A stretch of 64,000 bases of DNA from Holtiella tumoricola (GCF_027857615.1 NZ_JAQIFT010000059.1:1-64000), one strand, 5' to 3'. Numbered from the stretch's first letter, positions 16,744 to 25,509 are shown. The notes: generated from the sequence alone by a model not told the origin. Made by a program: numbers and translations.

Positions 16744-17493
16744 ATGAAAGAAAAAACATTAAAGAAAATATGGGATCTATTAGTTGTTTTTACAATTTTT
16801 AATATGATCTTTTTGCTAGTGATTTATAAAAACCCAGATTTCAAATTTAATAGTATCATTTTAGGACAATATGTAGGGTTATTGGGACAAGGCTATTTCT
16901 ATACAATAGGGATTAGTATCATTTCACTTATACTAAGTTTAGTTTTTAGTGGCTTATTATTTGCAATGAGTATTTCTAAGCATAAATGGCTGAACTATTT
17001 TTATACTTGCTTTACACAAATTGCTTTAGGTGTACCACTTATGGTGCATATTATTGTGCTTTATTTCTTCTTAACGTCTGCAATAGGGATTCGTAATCCA
17101 CTTGTTGGTGGAACATTGATTTTATCTTTGTATATGTCTTGCTACTTTGCAAAAACATTTGAAGGGGCTTATAAAGATATTTCATCTCAGCAATTTAAGA
17201 TGATGCATATTTTAGGTTTACCAAAGCACATTTGTATGATAAAAATTATTCTACCTCAAATGATTAAAGTAACATTACCAACGCTTACAAGTCACTTTGC
17301 GTTATTGGTGAAAAGTACAGCCCTTCTTTCATTGATTTCAGTACCAGAATTTACGCAAATGATTAACTTATTTAACTCCAAAACATTAGAGTTTGTAACA
17401 GGCTATGTATTACTTGCAATAGGTTATTTAGCTATTACTATTCCACTTAGTATCTGTGCAAACTGGCTTAATAAAAAGGTGGTGCAAAGATGA
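16744..17493 (+). CDS. Polar-amino-acid-type ABC permease
   Basis: 249 residues with about five membrane segments and a HisM/GlnP-type inner-membrane domain: IALGVPLMVHIIVLYFF near 97 and the coupling EAA loop HILGLPKHICMIKIILPQ near 156. The start has a TAGGAGG site and the end overlaps the ATPase gene by 4 nt, indicating translational coupling. A single permease gene implies a homodimer. Confidence 0.87.
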   Translation: MKEKTLKKIWDLLVVFTIFNMIFLLVIYKNPDFKFNSIILGQYVGLLGQGYFYTIGISIISLILSLVFSGLLFAMSISKHKWLNYFYTCFTQIALGVPLMVHIIVLYFFLTSAIGIRNPLVGGTLILSLYMSCYFAKTFEGAYKDISSQQFKMMHILGLPKHICMIKIILPQMIKVTLPTLTSHFALLVKSTALLSLISVPEFTQMINLFNSKTLEFVTGYVLLAIGYLAITIPLSICANWLNKKVVQR

Positions 17494-18212
17494 ATATAGA
17501 AATACAAAATTTAATTAAAACGTATGAGAAAGAGTCTGCCATTCATATTGATACATTGGATTTAAAAGATATCCATACCCTTGCTATTGTTGGACCAAGT
17601 GGTGGAGGGAAAAGTACCTTACTTAAACTTCTTGGGACTATCGAAATAGCGGATAGTGGTTCTTTAAAAGTAAACGGAATAGAGATTGTAGGATTAAAAG
17701 ATCCTAAAAGCTATCTTCATGAAATAGGCTTTGTTTTTCAACATGATAATCTTTTTCCTAATTTAACAGTATTACAAAATGTGACCATTCATCTAATCTA
17801 TACGTATCAAATGGATGAAAAAGAAGCTACAACTCTTGCCGAAAAATGGTTAAATAAAGTAGGTATATTAGAACATAAAGATAAAAAAGTGCATCAGTTA
17901 AGTGGTGGACAAGCACAAAGGGCAGCTATTGTAAGAGCATTGATTACAGGTGCAAAGCTTTTAATGCTAGATGAACCAACAAGTGCATTAGATCCAGAGT
18001 TAGCTTATGAGGTGATGATGACATTAATGCATATGAAAGAAGAAACTGATATGATTATTGTTACCCATGAACTTAACTTTGCAAGACGTTTTGCCGACTA
18101 TTATCTCTTTGTAGAAGAGGGGAAAATTCTTGCACATGGGCCAATCGAGCAACTCTTTGCACATGAAAATAGTCGTATTCAAGAGTTTGTTAATAAGATT
18201 ACATTTAAATAG
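17490..18212 (+). CDS. Polar-amino-acid-type ABC ATP-binding protein
   Basis: 240 residues, GlnQ-like: Walker A GPSGGGKST (about 34-42), Q-loop VFQHDNLF, signature LSGGQAQRAAIVRAL (about 136-150), Walker B LLMLDEPTSALD and switch His in VTHELNFA. It drives uptake through the permease encoded upstream. Ends the operon at a terminator. Confidence 0.92.
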   Translation: MNIEIQNLIKTYEKESAIHIDTLDLKDIHTLAIVGPSGGGKSTLLKLLGTIEIADSGSLKVNGIEIVGLKDPKSYLHEIGFVFQHDNLFPNLTVLQNVTIHLIYTYQMDEKEATTLAEKWLNKVGILEHKDKKVHQLSGGQAQRAAIVRALITGAKLLMLDEPTSALDPELAYEVMMTLMHMKEETDMIIVTHELNFARRFADYYLFVEEGKILAHGPIEQLFAHENSRIQEFVNKITFK

Positions 18213-18217
18213 ATGAT

Positions 18218-18247
18218 AAAAGGGACTGTTAAGTACAGTCCCTTTTT
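18218..18247 (+). terminator. Rho-independent terminator
   Basis: 12-bp perfect stem (18218-18229 with 18235-18246), 5-nt loop, T-rich 3' side. Confidence 0.88.
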
Positions 18248-18300
18248 ATATGATGTAAGATAGATGAATATTTTCTAGTATAATTAAATGTAGCTAGGAA

Positions 18301-18762
18301 TTATGAAATAGGTGGCATTTTAAGATTAGGATAATTATCCTTCTTATAATCAGGAACTTCAAAGGATTTTTTATGTGCAAAGTTTTCTACTTTAATTCCA
18401 GCAGGTGTAATGGATAAAGTGATTTCATCAATACCTATAGTATTATGAGGACCTACAAACGGCTTAACACGTACTTTAAGTATAAATGAAAAACCACGGT
18501 ATGCTTCCCTGTCTATGTGAAGAAAATCTACATCGTAAAGTCCATAAAGTAAGGGCATGCCATATTGCTTTTCAATTTCAGCAGAAATCACAGGATCTAA
18601 AGTAGTTACAAGCATATCTTTATAAAGTTCTTCTATAGAACCTTCTGCAGGCGTGTAAGGATAGGGTATACCAGCTTTTGTATCCGCAGGAGCAGATGAT
18701 GCAAATACAAAAGTCGAACAACACAATAACAAAATAAATAACAAGACATTTAACTTTTTCAT
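18301..18762 (-). CDS. Exported DUF3888-like protein
   Basis: 153 residues with a Sec signal peptide (MKKLNVLLFILLLCC..., cleavage probably after FVFASSA). The mature part has the pattern of DUF3888 proteins of Bacilli and Clostridia (EELYKDMLVTTLDPVI and YGMPLLYGLYDVDFLHI). Function unknown; family members are secreted or surface-held. The lone cysteines at positions 14-15 lie inside the hydrophobic core and could form an atypical lipobox, but I favour signal peptidase I. Monocistronic, same orientation as the DUF4405 gene. Confidence 0.72.
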   Translation of the reverse strand: MKKLNVLLFILLLCCSTFVFASSAPADTKAGIPYPYTPAEGSIEELYKDMLVTTLDPVISAEIEKQYGMPLLYGLYDVDFLHIDREAYRGFSFILKVRVKPFVGPHNTIGIDEITLSITPAGIKVENFAHKKSFEVPDYKKDNYPNLKMPPIS

Positions 18763-18826
18763 AAAGCACCTCTAAAAACTTTATAAAATAGTATACGTAG
18801 ATTTAAAATATAAATTCATGGAATAT

Positions 18827-18865
18827 AAAATAAAATCTCTGGTGCTTAACTAGAGATTTTATTTT
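18827..18865. terminator. Terminator overlapping the DUF4405 stop codon
   Basis: 14-bp perfect stem (18827-18840 with 18852-18865) and 11-nt loop. The stop codon of the minus-strand gene (18846-18848) lies in the loop, so its last codons form one arm of the stem. Confidence 0.75.
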
Positions 18866-19724
18866 TGTTATGGAGTTGATGAAGAAGCTTAGAAATCCAA
18901 TAAGCAATAATTGCCCAAACACTCATAATGGTAGAGTAGGTATAGAGCACATTGATGAGCTGTCCCACAGAGAATGTACTTGTCATCCCACCTTGAGATG
19001 GCATACTCCCTTTTCCATCAGCCATATTGGTTGGTATATCACCTTTACTATGTTTACCATCTTGACGATATATATCTTCTTTGATACTGTCTTTTGAAGG
19101 CATATTTTCATTATGTTCGCCTTCTGGACGATTACCTTTTTCACCTTGTCCAGACTTGGACATGGTAGATATTTGGAAAGGCATAGCCATCCATTTAGCA
19201 AAACTAGAAGTTGCCATATTGTAGCTACCAAGTAATAAAAGGATAATCATACAAAGAAGTCCAAGTGGTTTGGTAAGAGCTTCTGGTAGATTGATGATCT
19301 TTTTAAACATACCTTTTATAAATGTCCAATGTAAGCCTACATGAAGTCCTATTAAAATAAGCATATAGGCAGGGATGACTTGATGACCTATTTTAAAGAA
19401 CATCGAAGAGGTACCTATAGAGGTGAAGATTGTTTTAGAAATCATAATACCGCTCAAAGCAATAAAGAGGGTACATAAGAGTAGCAAGAAGTTAATGATC
19501 CAACTTATCTTAGTTTTTAAAGGAAGCTGCTTTGAAAAGAGTTTTGAGGTAACACCTTTGATCCATTTCCAATTGATAAATGTATGTATAATAAAAAGAC
19601 CACAGACAAAGAGTCCTCCAACTTCATGGAAAGACATGCTAATGACACGTTTGTTATACATAAGTATTAAAAGAATAGCCATGATACAATCTAGAATGAT
19701 TTTAAGCCAGTTTTTATTTTTCAC
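18846..19724 (-). CDS. DUF4405-like membrane protein
   Basis: 292 residues with about six membrane segments (near 8-28, 36-53, 72-92, 107-128, 150-170, 255-280). Histidines in or near helices (HEVGGLF, IIHTFINWKW, GHQVIP, LHVGLHW) resemble the haem-binding pattern of cytochrome b561/DUF4405 proteins. A hydrophilic insert at about 190-250, rich in Lys, Glu, Gly, Asp and Met, separates helices 5 and 6. Likely a small membrane redox protein; the partner is unknown. AGGAGG site before the ATG. Haem binding is inference. Confidence 0.65.
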   Translation of the reverse strand: MKNKNWLKIILDCIMAILLILMYNKRVISMSFHEVGGLFVCGLFIIHTFINWKWIKGVTSKLFSKQLPLKTKISWIINFLLLLCTLFIALSGIMISKTIFTSIGTSSMFFKIGHQVIPAYMLILIGLHVGLHWTFIKGMFKKIINLPEALTKPLGLLCMIILLLLGSYNMATSSFAKWMAMPFQISTMSKSGQGEKGNRPEGEHNENMPSKDSIKEDIYRQDGKHSKGDIPTNMADGKGSMPSQGGMTSTFSVGQLINVLYTYSTIMSVWAIIAYWISKLLHQLHNKNKISS

Positions 19725-19887
19725 AAAAATTCCTCCTTAGCGTGTTATATAGAAAGAATAAAGATGAAATGTGATGGACAAGTGACGAAGTCTTGAGGAA
19801 AAACTGAAAATGAATATTAAAGAGTGTTGACAAGACTTAAGGGTTAGAAGTAGACTATTGTTGAAATGAATAAGAAAGAGGTGGACT

Positions 19888-20148
19888 ATGGAAGCCATTT
19901 ATGAAGCAATAGAACAAAAAATTAAAGCAGCGGGATATGATGGTGCTGTGAATGGGATGGCCATCTATGATGAGATTTGTGATGAGATTGAAGGCAAAGA
20001 AAATGGTTCTTATATCTTTATGTCTAAGGTAGAAGATGATGTTTTCTTTGAATATAAAATTGATATTATGGATGATGAATTTAACTTAGCTTATATCAAT
20101 ATTAATACACCAGATGGCATCATTCATGTAGATTTTGATGCAGAATAA
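19888..20148 (+). CDS. Small acidic protein of unknown function
   Basis: 86 residues, very acidic (repeated Asp/Glu, e.g. DEICDEIEGKENG and DIMDDEFNLAY), no signal peptide or membrane segment. I do not recognise the family. A GAGGTGG site precedes the ATG. Its 3' end overlaps the mini-ferredoxin gene by 11 nt, so the two are translationally coupled; it may be a partner or chaperone of that iron-sulfur protein, but this is inference from position only. Confidence 0.7.
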   Translation: MEAIYEAIEQKIKAAGYDGAVNGMAIYDEICDEIEGKENGSYIFMSKVEDDVFFEYKIDIMDDEFNLAYININTPDGIIHVDFDAE

Positions 20149-20323
20149 GCACTATCGTATAGATGCAAGGTGTAATGGATGTGGGGCATGCAAGAAGGTA
20201 TGTCCCGTTCATTGCATCAGTCGGGGCAATCCTTATAGTATTAATCAGATCAAATGTATACGCTGTGGACGTTGTGTTTCAAGATGTTGGCGTAAATATA
20301 TAAAAGAAGAAACTGTTCAATAA
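20138..20323 (+). CDS. Mini-ferredoxin with two [4Fe-4S] motifs
   Basis: 61 residues from the ATG at 20138 (an in-frame TTG directly before it is a possible alternative). Two cysteine clusters: CNGCGACKKVCP (first CxxCxxCxxxCP) and CIRCGRCVSRC (second CxxCxxCxxxC without the Pro). This is a bacterial-type 2[4Fe-4S] ferredoxin core with a basic C-terminus. It overlaps the preceding acidic-protein gene by 11 nt and has no clear ribosome site, consistent with re-initiation. The electron partner is unknown. Confidence 0.8.
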   Translation: MQNKHYRIDARCNGCGACKKVCPVHCISRGNPYSINQIKCIRCGRCVSRCWRKYIKEETVQ

Positions 20324-20385
20324 AATAGGTGAATAAAAGGCTACTAAACTAAAAGATTTAGTAGCCTTTTATTCACCTATTTTTT
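20322..20385. terminator. Very long perfect terminator hairpin
   Basis: 27-bp perfect stem (20322-20348 with 20357-20383), 8-nt loop, followed by T-rich sequence. It separates the ferredoxin pair from the ethanolamine operon. The stem is much longer than the 12-18 bp of the other terminators here. Confidence 0.85.
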
Positions 20386-20480
20386 ATATTAATGAGAAAA
20401 TAAGAAAAATGAAGTATATAAAATCCATTCTAGTAAGAAACTAACAAGGTTATATGTGAAAAATAAAAAATGTCATTAAA

Positions 20481-20513
20481 TCACTTTTTTAGGTATATTT
20501 TTCTAAAAAGTGA
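20481..20513 (+). promoter_or_regulatory. Leader hairpin before the ethanolamine operon
   Basis: TCACTTTTTTAG (20481-20492) pairs with CTAAAAAGTGA (20503-20513) with one bulged T and a 10-nt loop. It lies just upstream of the AAGGAGGTGA site of the first ORF. There is no T-tract after it, so it is not a simple terminator. It could be an operator, or an RNA structure tuning translation. An outer ATGTCA/TGACAT pair (20470-20475, 20511-20516) competes with part of the stem. Confidence 0.5.
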
Positions 20514-20538
20514 CATACTAACCAAAGGAGGTGAAATT

Positions 20539-20673
20539 ATGCCTAAAATACATGATTATTATCAAGAGATGCTGGATACCCACTATGGCTCTCATTTAGA
20601 AATGTGTAGTGAATTAGGACTTACATTAGATGATTTGTACACTAATGAATTAGAAGAAGATGATTTCTTATAA
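20539..20673 (+). CDS. 44-aa first ORF of the ethanolamine operon
   Basis: 44 residues from the ATG at 20539, which has a near-perfect AAGGAGGTGA site at 5-nt spacing; a longer in-frame start at 20470 lies in the leader hairpin region and is unlikely. The protein is soluble and acidic, with Tyr/His-rich N-terminal half (HDYYQEML, HYGSHLEMC) and an acidic tail ending EEDDFL. I do not recognise it. It is followed 24 nt later by the alcohol dehydrogenase, so it is probably co-expressed with the microcompartment genes. Possible roles are cargo adaptor or regulator; none is shown. Confidence 0.65.
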   Translation: MPKIHDYYQEMLDTHYGSHLEMCSELGLTLDDLYTNELEEDDFL

Positions 20674-20697
20674 TTAAACACATTAAGGATGATGAAC

Positions 20698-21831
20698 ATG
20701 GAGACTTTTGAAATTACAACCAAAATTAAATTTGGCAAAGGGGCATTAGAATATTTAGAGAGCTTGAAAGGTAAAAGAGTATTCATCGTAACAGATCCTT
20801 TTATGGTTAAGTCTGGAATGATTAATAAAATAACTGAACGTTTGCAGGACGGGAATTATGAGGTGTTTAGTGAAGTTGTACCAGACCCGCCAATGGAACT
20901 TGTTACAAAAGGTGTAGAAGCAGTACTAGGTTTTAAACCGAATACAATGATTGCATTAGGTGGAGGATCATCTATAGATGCAGCAAAAGCTATTATGGAT
21001 TTCTCTAAGAAAATTGGAAATCTAAATGATATGCGTTTTATCGCGATTCCAACAACAAGTGGAACAGGTTCTGAAGTAACCTCATTTGCAGTGATTACTG
21101 ACCAACAAAAAGGTGTCAAATATCCTCTTGTATCAGATAGCCTTTTACCAGATGTAGCTATTTTAGAACCTGAACTTGTAAAGAGTGTACCAGCGGCTAT
21201 TGTAGCAGATACAGGTATGGATGTATTAACACATGCAGTTGAAGCTTATGTTTCAACAAAAGCAACAGATTTTTCTGATGCATTAGCTGAAAAAGCTGTA
21301 GAACTTGTTTTTGAGTATTTAAGACGTTCCTATGAAAGTGCAGAGGACATGGAAGCAAAAGAAAAAATGCATAATGCATCATGTTTAGCTGGTATTGCTT
21401 TTAATCTAGCTTCTCTTGGGATCAATCATGCAATTGCTCATAATATTGGTGGGAAGTTGCATATACCTCATGGACGTACCAATGCACTCTTATTACCTTA
21501 TGTGATTGAATTCAACGCACATATTGATGGATTTAACCCTAAAGAGTATACAGTAGCAGCTAAGAAATATGCAAATCTTGCAAAGCTTATTGGTATACAA
21601 GGTGTTAATACACGTGCACTTGTAAAGAACTTTGTGGCTGAAATTATTAAGCTTCAAAAGTTAATGAAAATGCCAATGAGTCTAAAGGAATGTAATGTTA
21701 CAACTGAAAGTATTCAAGAATTTAAACAAGATATTGCAAAAGGTGCTTTAGAAGACGCATGTATACTAACCAATCCACGTGTAGCGACAACAGGAGATGT
21801 TTTAGAAATTATTCATCAAATTACAAGTTAG
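20698..21831 (+). CDS. eutG: Iron-type alcohol dehydrogenase (EutG/PduQ-like)
   Basis: 377 residues from the ATG at 20698, chosen because AAGGAT sits 7 nt upstream; two ATGs 6 and 9 nt earlier are too close to it. Group III alcohol dehydrogenase: NAD-binding GGGSSIDAAKA near 88, TSGTGSEVTSFAVI near 123, and metal ligands in MDVLTHAVEAYVS, HAIAHNIGGKLHIPHGR. It reduces acetaldehyde to ethanol, recycling NADH from EutE inside the microcompartment. The gene position (before eutS) matches Firmicutes eut loci; EutG versus PduQ naming is a convention choice. Confidence 0.88.
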   Translation: METFEITTKIKFGKGALEYLESLKGKRVFIVTDPFMVKSGMINKITERLQDGNYEVFSEVVPDPPMELVTKGVEAVLGFKPNTMIALGGGSSIDAAKAIMDFSKKIGNLNDMRFIAIPTTSGTGSEVTSFAVITDQQKGVKYPLVSDSLLPDVAILEPELVKSVPAAIVADTGMDVLTHAVEAYVSTKATDFSDALAEKAVELVFEYLRRSYESAEDMEAKEKMHNASCLAGIAFNLASLGINHAIAHNIGGKLHIPHGRTNALLLPYVIEFNAHIDGFNPKEYTVAAKKYANLAKLIGIQGVNTRALVKNFVAEIIKLQKLMKMPMSLKECNVTTESIQEFKQDIAKGALEDACILTNPRVATTGDVLEIIHQITS

Positions 21832-21841
21832 GAGTTAGAAA

Positions 21842-22192
21842 ATGGAATTTGAACCCAAACAGCGTATTATTCAAGAATTTGTACCAGGGAAACAAGTTAC
21901 ATTGGCTCATGTCATTGCACATCCAACAGATGAGATCTATAAAAAACTAGGACTCATAGATGAAAATATAGAAGCTATAGGCATTTTAACCATTACACCA
22001 AGTGAAGGTGCGATTATAGCTGCAGATGTAGCCACAAAAGCTTCAGATATACGGATAGGATTTATAGACCGTTTTAGTGGTGCACTTGTATTTTCTGGTG
22101 ATGTAGGTTCTGTAGAAGCTGCTATGAACGATATTTTACGTGTACTCGAAAATATACTAGGTTTTACACCTACGAATATAACAAGGACTTAA
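21842..22192 (+). CDS. eutS: EutS-type BMC-H shell protein (circularly permuted)
   Basis: 116 residues, the family's usual length. The N-terminal IIQEFVPGKQVTLAHVIAHP (residues 9-28) is the signature of EutS/PduU, where the permuted fold forms a small beta-barrel plug on the hexamer. EAIGILTITPSEGAIIAAD and FSGDVGSVEAAM complete the BMC domain. It makes bent hexamers in the EutS family. AGGAGTT site before ATG; 10 nt after the dehydrogenase gene. Confidence 0.92.
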   Translation: MEFEPKQRIIQEFVPGKQVTLAHVIAHPTDEIYKKLGLIDENIEAIGILTITPSEGAIIAADVATKASDIRIGFIDRFSGALVFSGDVGSVEAAMNDILRVLENILGFTPTNITRT

Positions 22193-22194
22193 AA

Positions 22195-22638
22195 ATGAAG
22201 CGTATTATTTTTATTGGTAAGACAGGGTGTGGCAAAACAACACTTTGTCAAAAACTTAATGAATTAGAAATAAAGTATAAAAAGACTCAAGCTGTAGAAC
22301 TCTATGAGAATGCAATTGATACACCTGGTGAATATCTAGAAAATCGTCATTATTATAGTGCATTAATCATGAGTGCTGTAGATGCAAAAATTATTGCACT
22401 TGTGGCAGACCCAACAGCCTATGATCATTTTATTCCACCAGCTTTTGCAGGGAGTTTTGCTAAAGAAGTGATTGGTATTATCACAAAGATTAATCTTATA
22501 ACAGATGAAAAACAAATGATCAAAGTAGAAGAAGGACTAAAGGCTGGAGGTACTAGTCGCATCTTTAAAGTAGATACAGTAGATGGAGTAGGCATTGAGC
22601 CACTTTTTACGTATCTACAAGAAGTATTAAAGGGATAA
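22195..22638 (+). CDS. eutP: EutP/PduV-type GTPase
   Basis: 147 residues with P-loop GKTGCGKTT (8-16), switch region IDTPGEY (about 42-48) and TKIN (about 101-104) as the G4 motif. EutP/PduV proteins are Ras-like P-loop proteins tied to microcompartments; Salmonella EutP has also been reported as an acetate kinase. Starts 2 nt after the eutS stop, with little ribosome-site signal, suggesting coupling. Confidence 0.88.
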   Translation: MKRIIFIGKTGCGKTTLCQKLNELEIKYKKTQAVELYENAIDTPGEYLENRHYYSALIMSAVDAKIIALVADPTAYDHFIPPAFAGSFAKEVIGIITKINLITDEKQMIKVEEGLKAGGTSRIFKVDTVDGVGIEPLFTYLQEVLKG

Positions 22639-22663
22639 GGTGCATTACTAAGGAGGAGGAAGA

Positions 22664-24097
22664 GTGAGAGAAGAACTTTTAAGTGTAGGTATAGATATTG
22701 GCACCAGCACAACTCAGCTCATCTTTTCTAAAATAATTGTAGAAAATATGGCATCAAACTATACAGTCCCACGCATTGTTATTGTAGATAAAGAAATTAT
22801 CTATAGAAGTGAGATTTACTTTACACCTCTACTATCAATTCATGAAATTGATGGACCACAAGTCCGTTCAATTATAGAAGGTGAATACAAAAAAGCAGGT
22901 ATTGAACCCTCTAAAATTGATACAGGTGCAGTCATTATTACAGGAGAAACAGCACGTAAAGAAAATGCCGCTGAAGTACTGAATACATTAAGTGGCTTAG
23001 CTGGAGATTTTGTAGTAGCTACTGCTGGACCAGACCTTGAAAGTATTATTTCAGGGAAAGGTGCAGGGGCGCACCTGTATTCTAAGGACCACAGTACAAG
23101 TGTTGTCAATATAGACATTGGAGGTGGGACAAGTAATTTAGCTGTCTTTTTAAGAGGAGATGTTAAAGAGACAGGATGTTTAGATGTAGGCGGTCGCCTC
23201 ATTAAAGTTGACCCAAGTACGCATAAGATTACGTATATCGCACCAAAATATGAAAGACTCATTCATGAGCGAAACTTGGGACTTGCCATAGGCACTATTG
23301 CTACTAGAGAAAATTTGAAACCTATACTAGAGATCATGGTAGAAGTACTTGAACAAAGTGTAGGGCTTCGCAAGCAAGACAATCTATTAAGTTTTATTAT
23401 GACAAATAAAAATATTGAACTTAGTGTGCCTATAGAATGTATTTCTTTCTCTGGTGGTGTGGCTGATTATGTTTATTATGAAGGGGAAATAGACGATGAT
23501 TTTAAATTCGGGGACATTGGCATCCTATTAGGAGAAGCTATTAAAGCATCCTCTTTATGCCAAAAGCTAAAACTTGTAAGGAGCACAGAAACCATTCGTG
23601 CGACAGTAGTAGGGGCAGGGACACACACAACAGAAATAAGTGGAAGTACCATTACGTATACCAATAATGTCTTTCCAATTAAAAACTTACCTATTTTAAA
23701 ATTAGCTCTTGATGAAGAGACAGAAGGTGAAGAAGCATTAGTACATGCTTTACACAAAAAACTAGACTGGTTTAAGTTAGAGGGAGACTTACAACGTGTA
23801 GCAGTAGCGCTACAAGGTAAAGCTAATCCAAGTTTTAATGATATACAAACTTATGCAAGAGGATTAGTAAGAGGTATGCAAGAACTGATTGAACGTGAAT
23901 TACCGCTCATTATTATTGTGGAAGAAGATATGGCAAAAGCTTTAGGACAAAGTATGTACAACTTACTCCAGTACAAAAAAGATGTGATCTGCTTAGATAG
24001 CGTAAAGCTAGATAATGGTGATTATATTGATATTGGTAGCCCTATTGCTGAAGGAAGTGTCTTACCTGTTGTAGTTAAAACATTAGTATTTAGTTAA
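22664..24097 (+). CDS. eutA: Ethanolamine ammonia-lyase reactivase EutA
   Basis: 477 residues, GTG start with an AGGAGGAGG site. Actin-like ATPase fold: GIDIGTSTTQLIF near 8, NIDIGGGTSNLAVF near 147 and ISFSGGVADYVY near 260. EutA exchanges damaged cobalamin for adenosylcobalamin on EutBC using ATP and Mg2+. It lies directly upstream of eutB as in most eut operons. Confidence 0.92.
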   Translation: MREELLSVGIDIGTSTTQLIFSKIIVENMASNYTVPRIVIVDKEIIYRSEIYFTPLLSIHEIDGPQVRSIIEGEYKKAGIEPSKIDTGAVIITGETARKENAAEVLNTLSGLAGDFVVATAGPDLESIISGKGAGAHLYSKDHSTSVVNIDIGGGTSNLAVFLRGDVKETGCLDVGGRLIKVDPSTHKITYIAPKYERLIHERNLGLAIGTIATRENLKPILEIMVEVLEQSVGLRKQDNLLSFIMTNKNIELSVPIECISFSGGVADYVYYEGEIDDDFKFGDIGILLGEAIKASSLCQKLKLVRSTETIRATVVGAGTHTTEISGSTITYTNNVFPIKNLPILKLALDEETEGEEALVHALHKKLDWFKLEGDLQRVAVALQGKANPSFNDIQTYARGLVRGMQELIERELPLIIIVEEDMAKALGQSMYNLLQYKKDVICLDSVKLDNGDYIDIGSPIAEGSVLPVVVKTLVFS

Positions 24098-24126
24098 AGG
24101 TGTGAAATTGTGAAAGGAGGATCTCA

Positions 24127-25491
24127 ATGATCTTAAAAACAAAACTATTTGGACACACTTATGAGTTCAAATCACTCAAGGAAGTCATGGCAAAAGCAAA
24201 TGAAGAAAAATCAGGAGATAAACTTGCTGGACTTGCAGCAGAATCTGCTGAAGAACGTGTGGCAGCAAAAGTTGTTCTTGCCAATGTTACATTAGAGGAT
24301 TTACGTAATAATCCTGCAGTACCTTATGAAATAGATGAAGTAACACGTATTATTCAAGATGACGTTAATGAAAAGATTTATAATGAATTCAAGCATATGA
24401 CAGTATCTGAATTTAGAGAATGGATACTGGATGAAAAAACAACAGGTGCAGATATTACAAGAGCATCAAGAGGAATAACTTCTGAAATTGTTGCTGCTGT
24501 TGCAAAATTAATGTCTAATATGGATTTAATTTATGGTGCACAAAAGATTCGCATTACAAAACATTGTAATACGACTATTGGTATGCCAGGTACTCTATCT
24601 AACCGTCTCCAACCAAATCATCCTACAGATGATCCAGATGGTATTATGGCGTCACTTCTTGAGGGACTTACCTATGGTGCAGGGGATGCACTTCTTGGTT
24701 TAAATCCTGTAGATGACTCTACAGAAAGCGTTGTACGTGTGCTTAAACGCTTTGAAGAGATTAAACAAAAATTCCAAATTCCTACTCAAACTTGTGTACT
24801 TGCTCATGTTACAACACAAATGGATGCTATCCGTAAAGGTGCACCAGCAGATCTTATTTTCCAATCTATAGCAGGTTCTGAAAAAGGTAATACTGCATTT
24901 GGTTTTAATGCTGCAACAATTGAAGAAGCAAGACAACTTGCACTTAAAGAAGGTACAGCTGAAGGACCAAACGTTATGTATTTTGAAACAGGTCAAGGAT
25001 CTGAACTTTCATCAGAAGCGCACTTTGATACTGACCAAGTAACAATGGAAGCAAGATGTTATGGTTTTGCTAAACGTTTTGACCCATTCCTTGTAAACAC
25101 TGTAGTTGGGTTTATTGGACCAGAGTATTTATATGACGGGCGCCAAGTAAGCCGTGCAGGTCTTGAAGATCATTTTATGGGTAAATTAACAGGGATCTCA
25201 ATGGGATGCGATGCATGTTATACCAACCATATGAAAGCAGATCAAAACAGTATTGAAGACTTATCTGTTCTTTTAACAACAGCAGGATGTAATTATTTTA
25301 TGGGAATTCCTCATGGTGATGACGTTATGCTTAACTATCAAACAACAGGATTCCATGAAACAGCAGCACTTCGTGAAATTTTTGGTTTAACAGCCATTAA
25401 ACCATTCCATGAATGGCTTCTTAAAATGGGCTTCGTAGACGAACGTGGCCATTTAACAGAAAGAGCTGGCGACGCATCAATATTGTTCTAG
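24127..25491 (+). CDS. eutB: Ethanolamine ammonia-lyase large subunit
   Basis: 454 residues, matching the known length of EutB. Conserved stretches include TGADITRASRGITSEIVAAV near 112, LSNRLQPNHPTDDPDGIM near 158, GLNPVDDS near 190, and EARCYGFAKRFDPFLVNTVV near 302. With EutC it forms the B12-dependent lyase that converts ethanolamine to acetaldehyde and ammonia inside the microcompartment. AGGAGG site before ATG; eutC follows after 18 nt. Confidence 0.96.
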   Translation: MILKTKLFGHTYEFKSLKEVMAKANEEKSGDKLAGLAAESAEERVAAKVVLANVTLEDLRNNPAVPYEIDEVTRIIQDDVNEKIYNEFKHMTVSEFREWILDEKTTGADITRASRGITSEIVAAVAKLMSNMDLIYGAQKIRITKHCNTTIGMPGTLSNRLQPNHPTDDPDGIMASLLEGLTYGAGDALLGLNPVDDSTESVVRVLKRFEEIKQKFQIPTQTCVLAHVTTQMDAIRKGAPADLIFQSIAGSEKGNTAFGFNAATIEEARQLALKEGTAEGPNVMYFETGQGSELSSEAHFDTDQVTMEARCYGFAKRFDPFLVNTVVGFIGPEYLYDGRQVSRAGLEDHFMGKLTGISMGCDACYTNHMKADQNSIEDLSVLLTTAGCNYFMGIPHGDDVMLNYQTTGFHETAALREIFGLTAIKPFHEWLLKMGFVDERGHLTERAGDASILF

Positions 25492-25509
25492 GTAAAGGAG
25501 GCATAAAAC

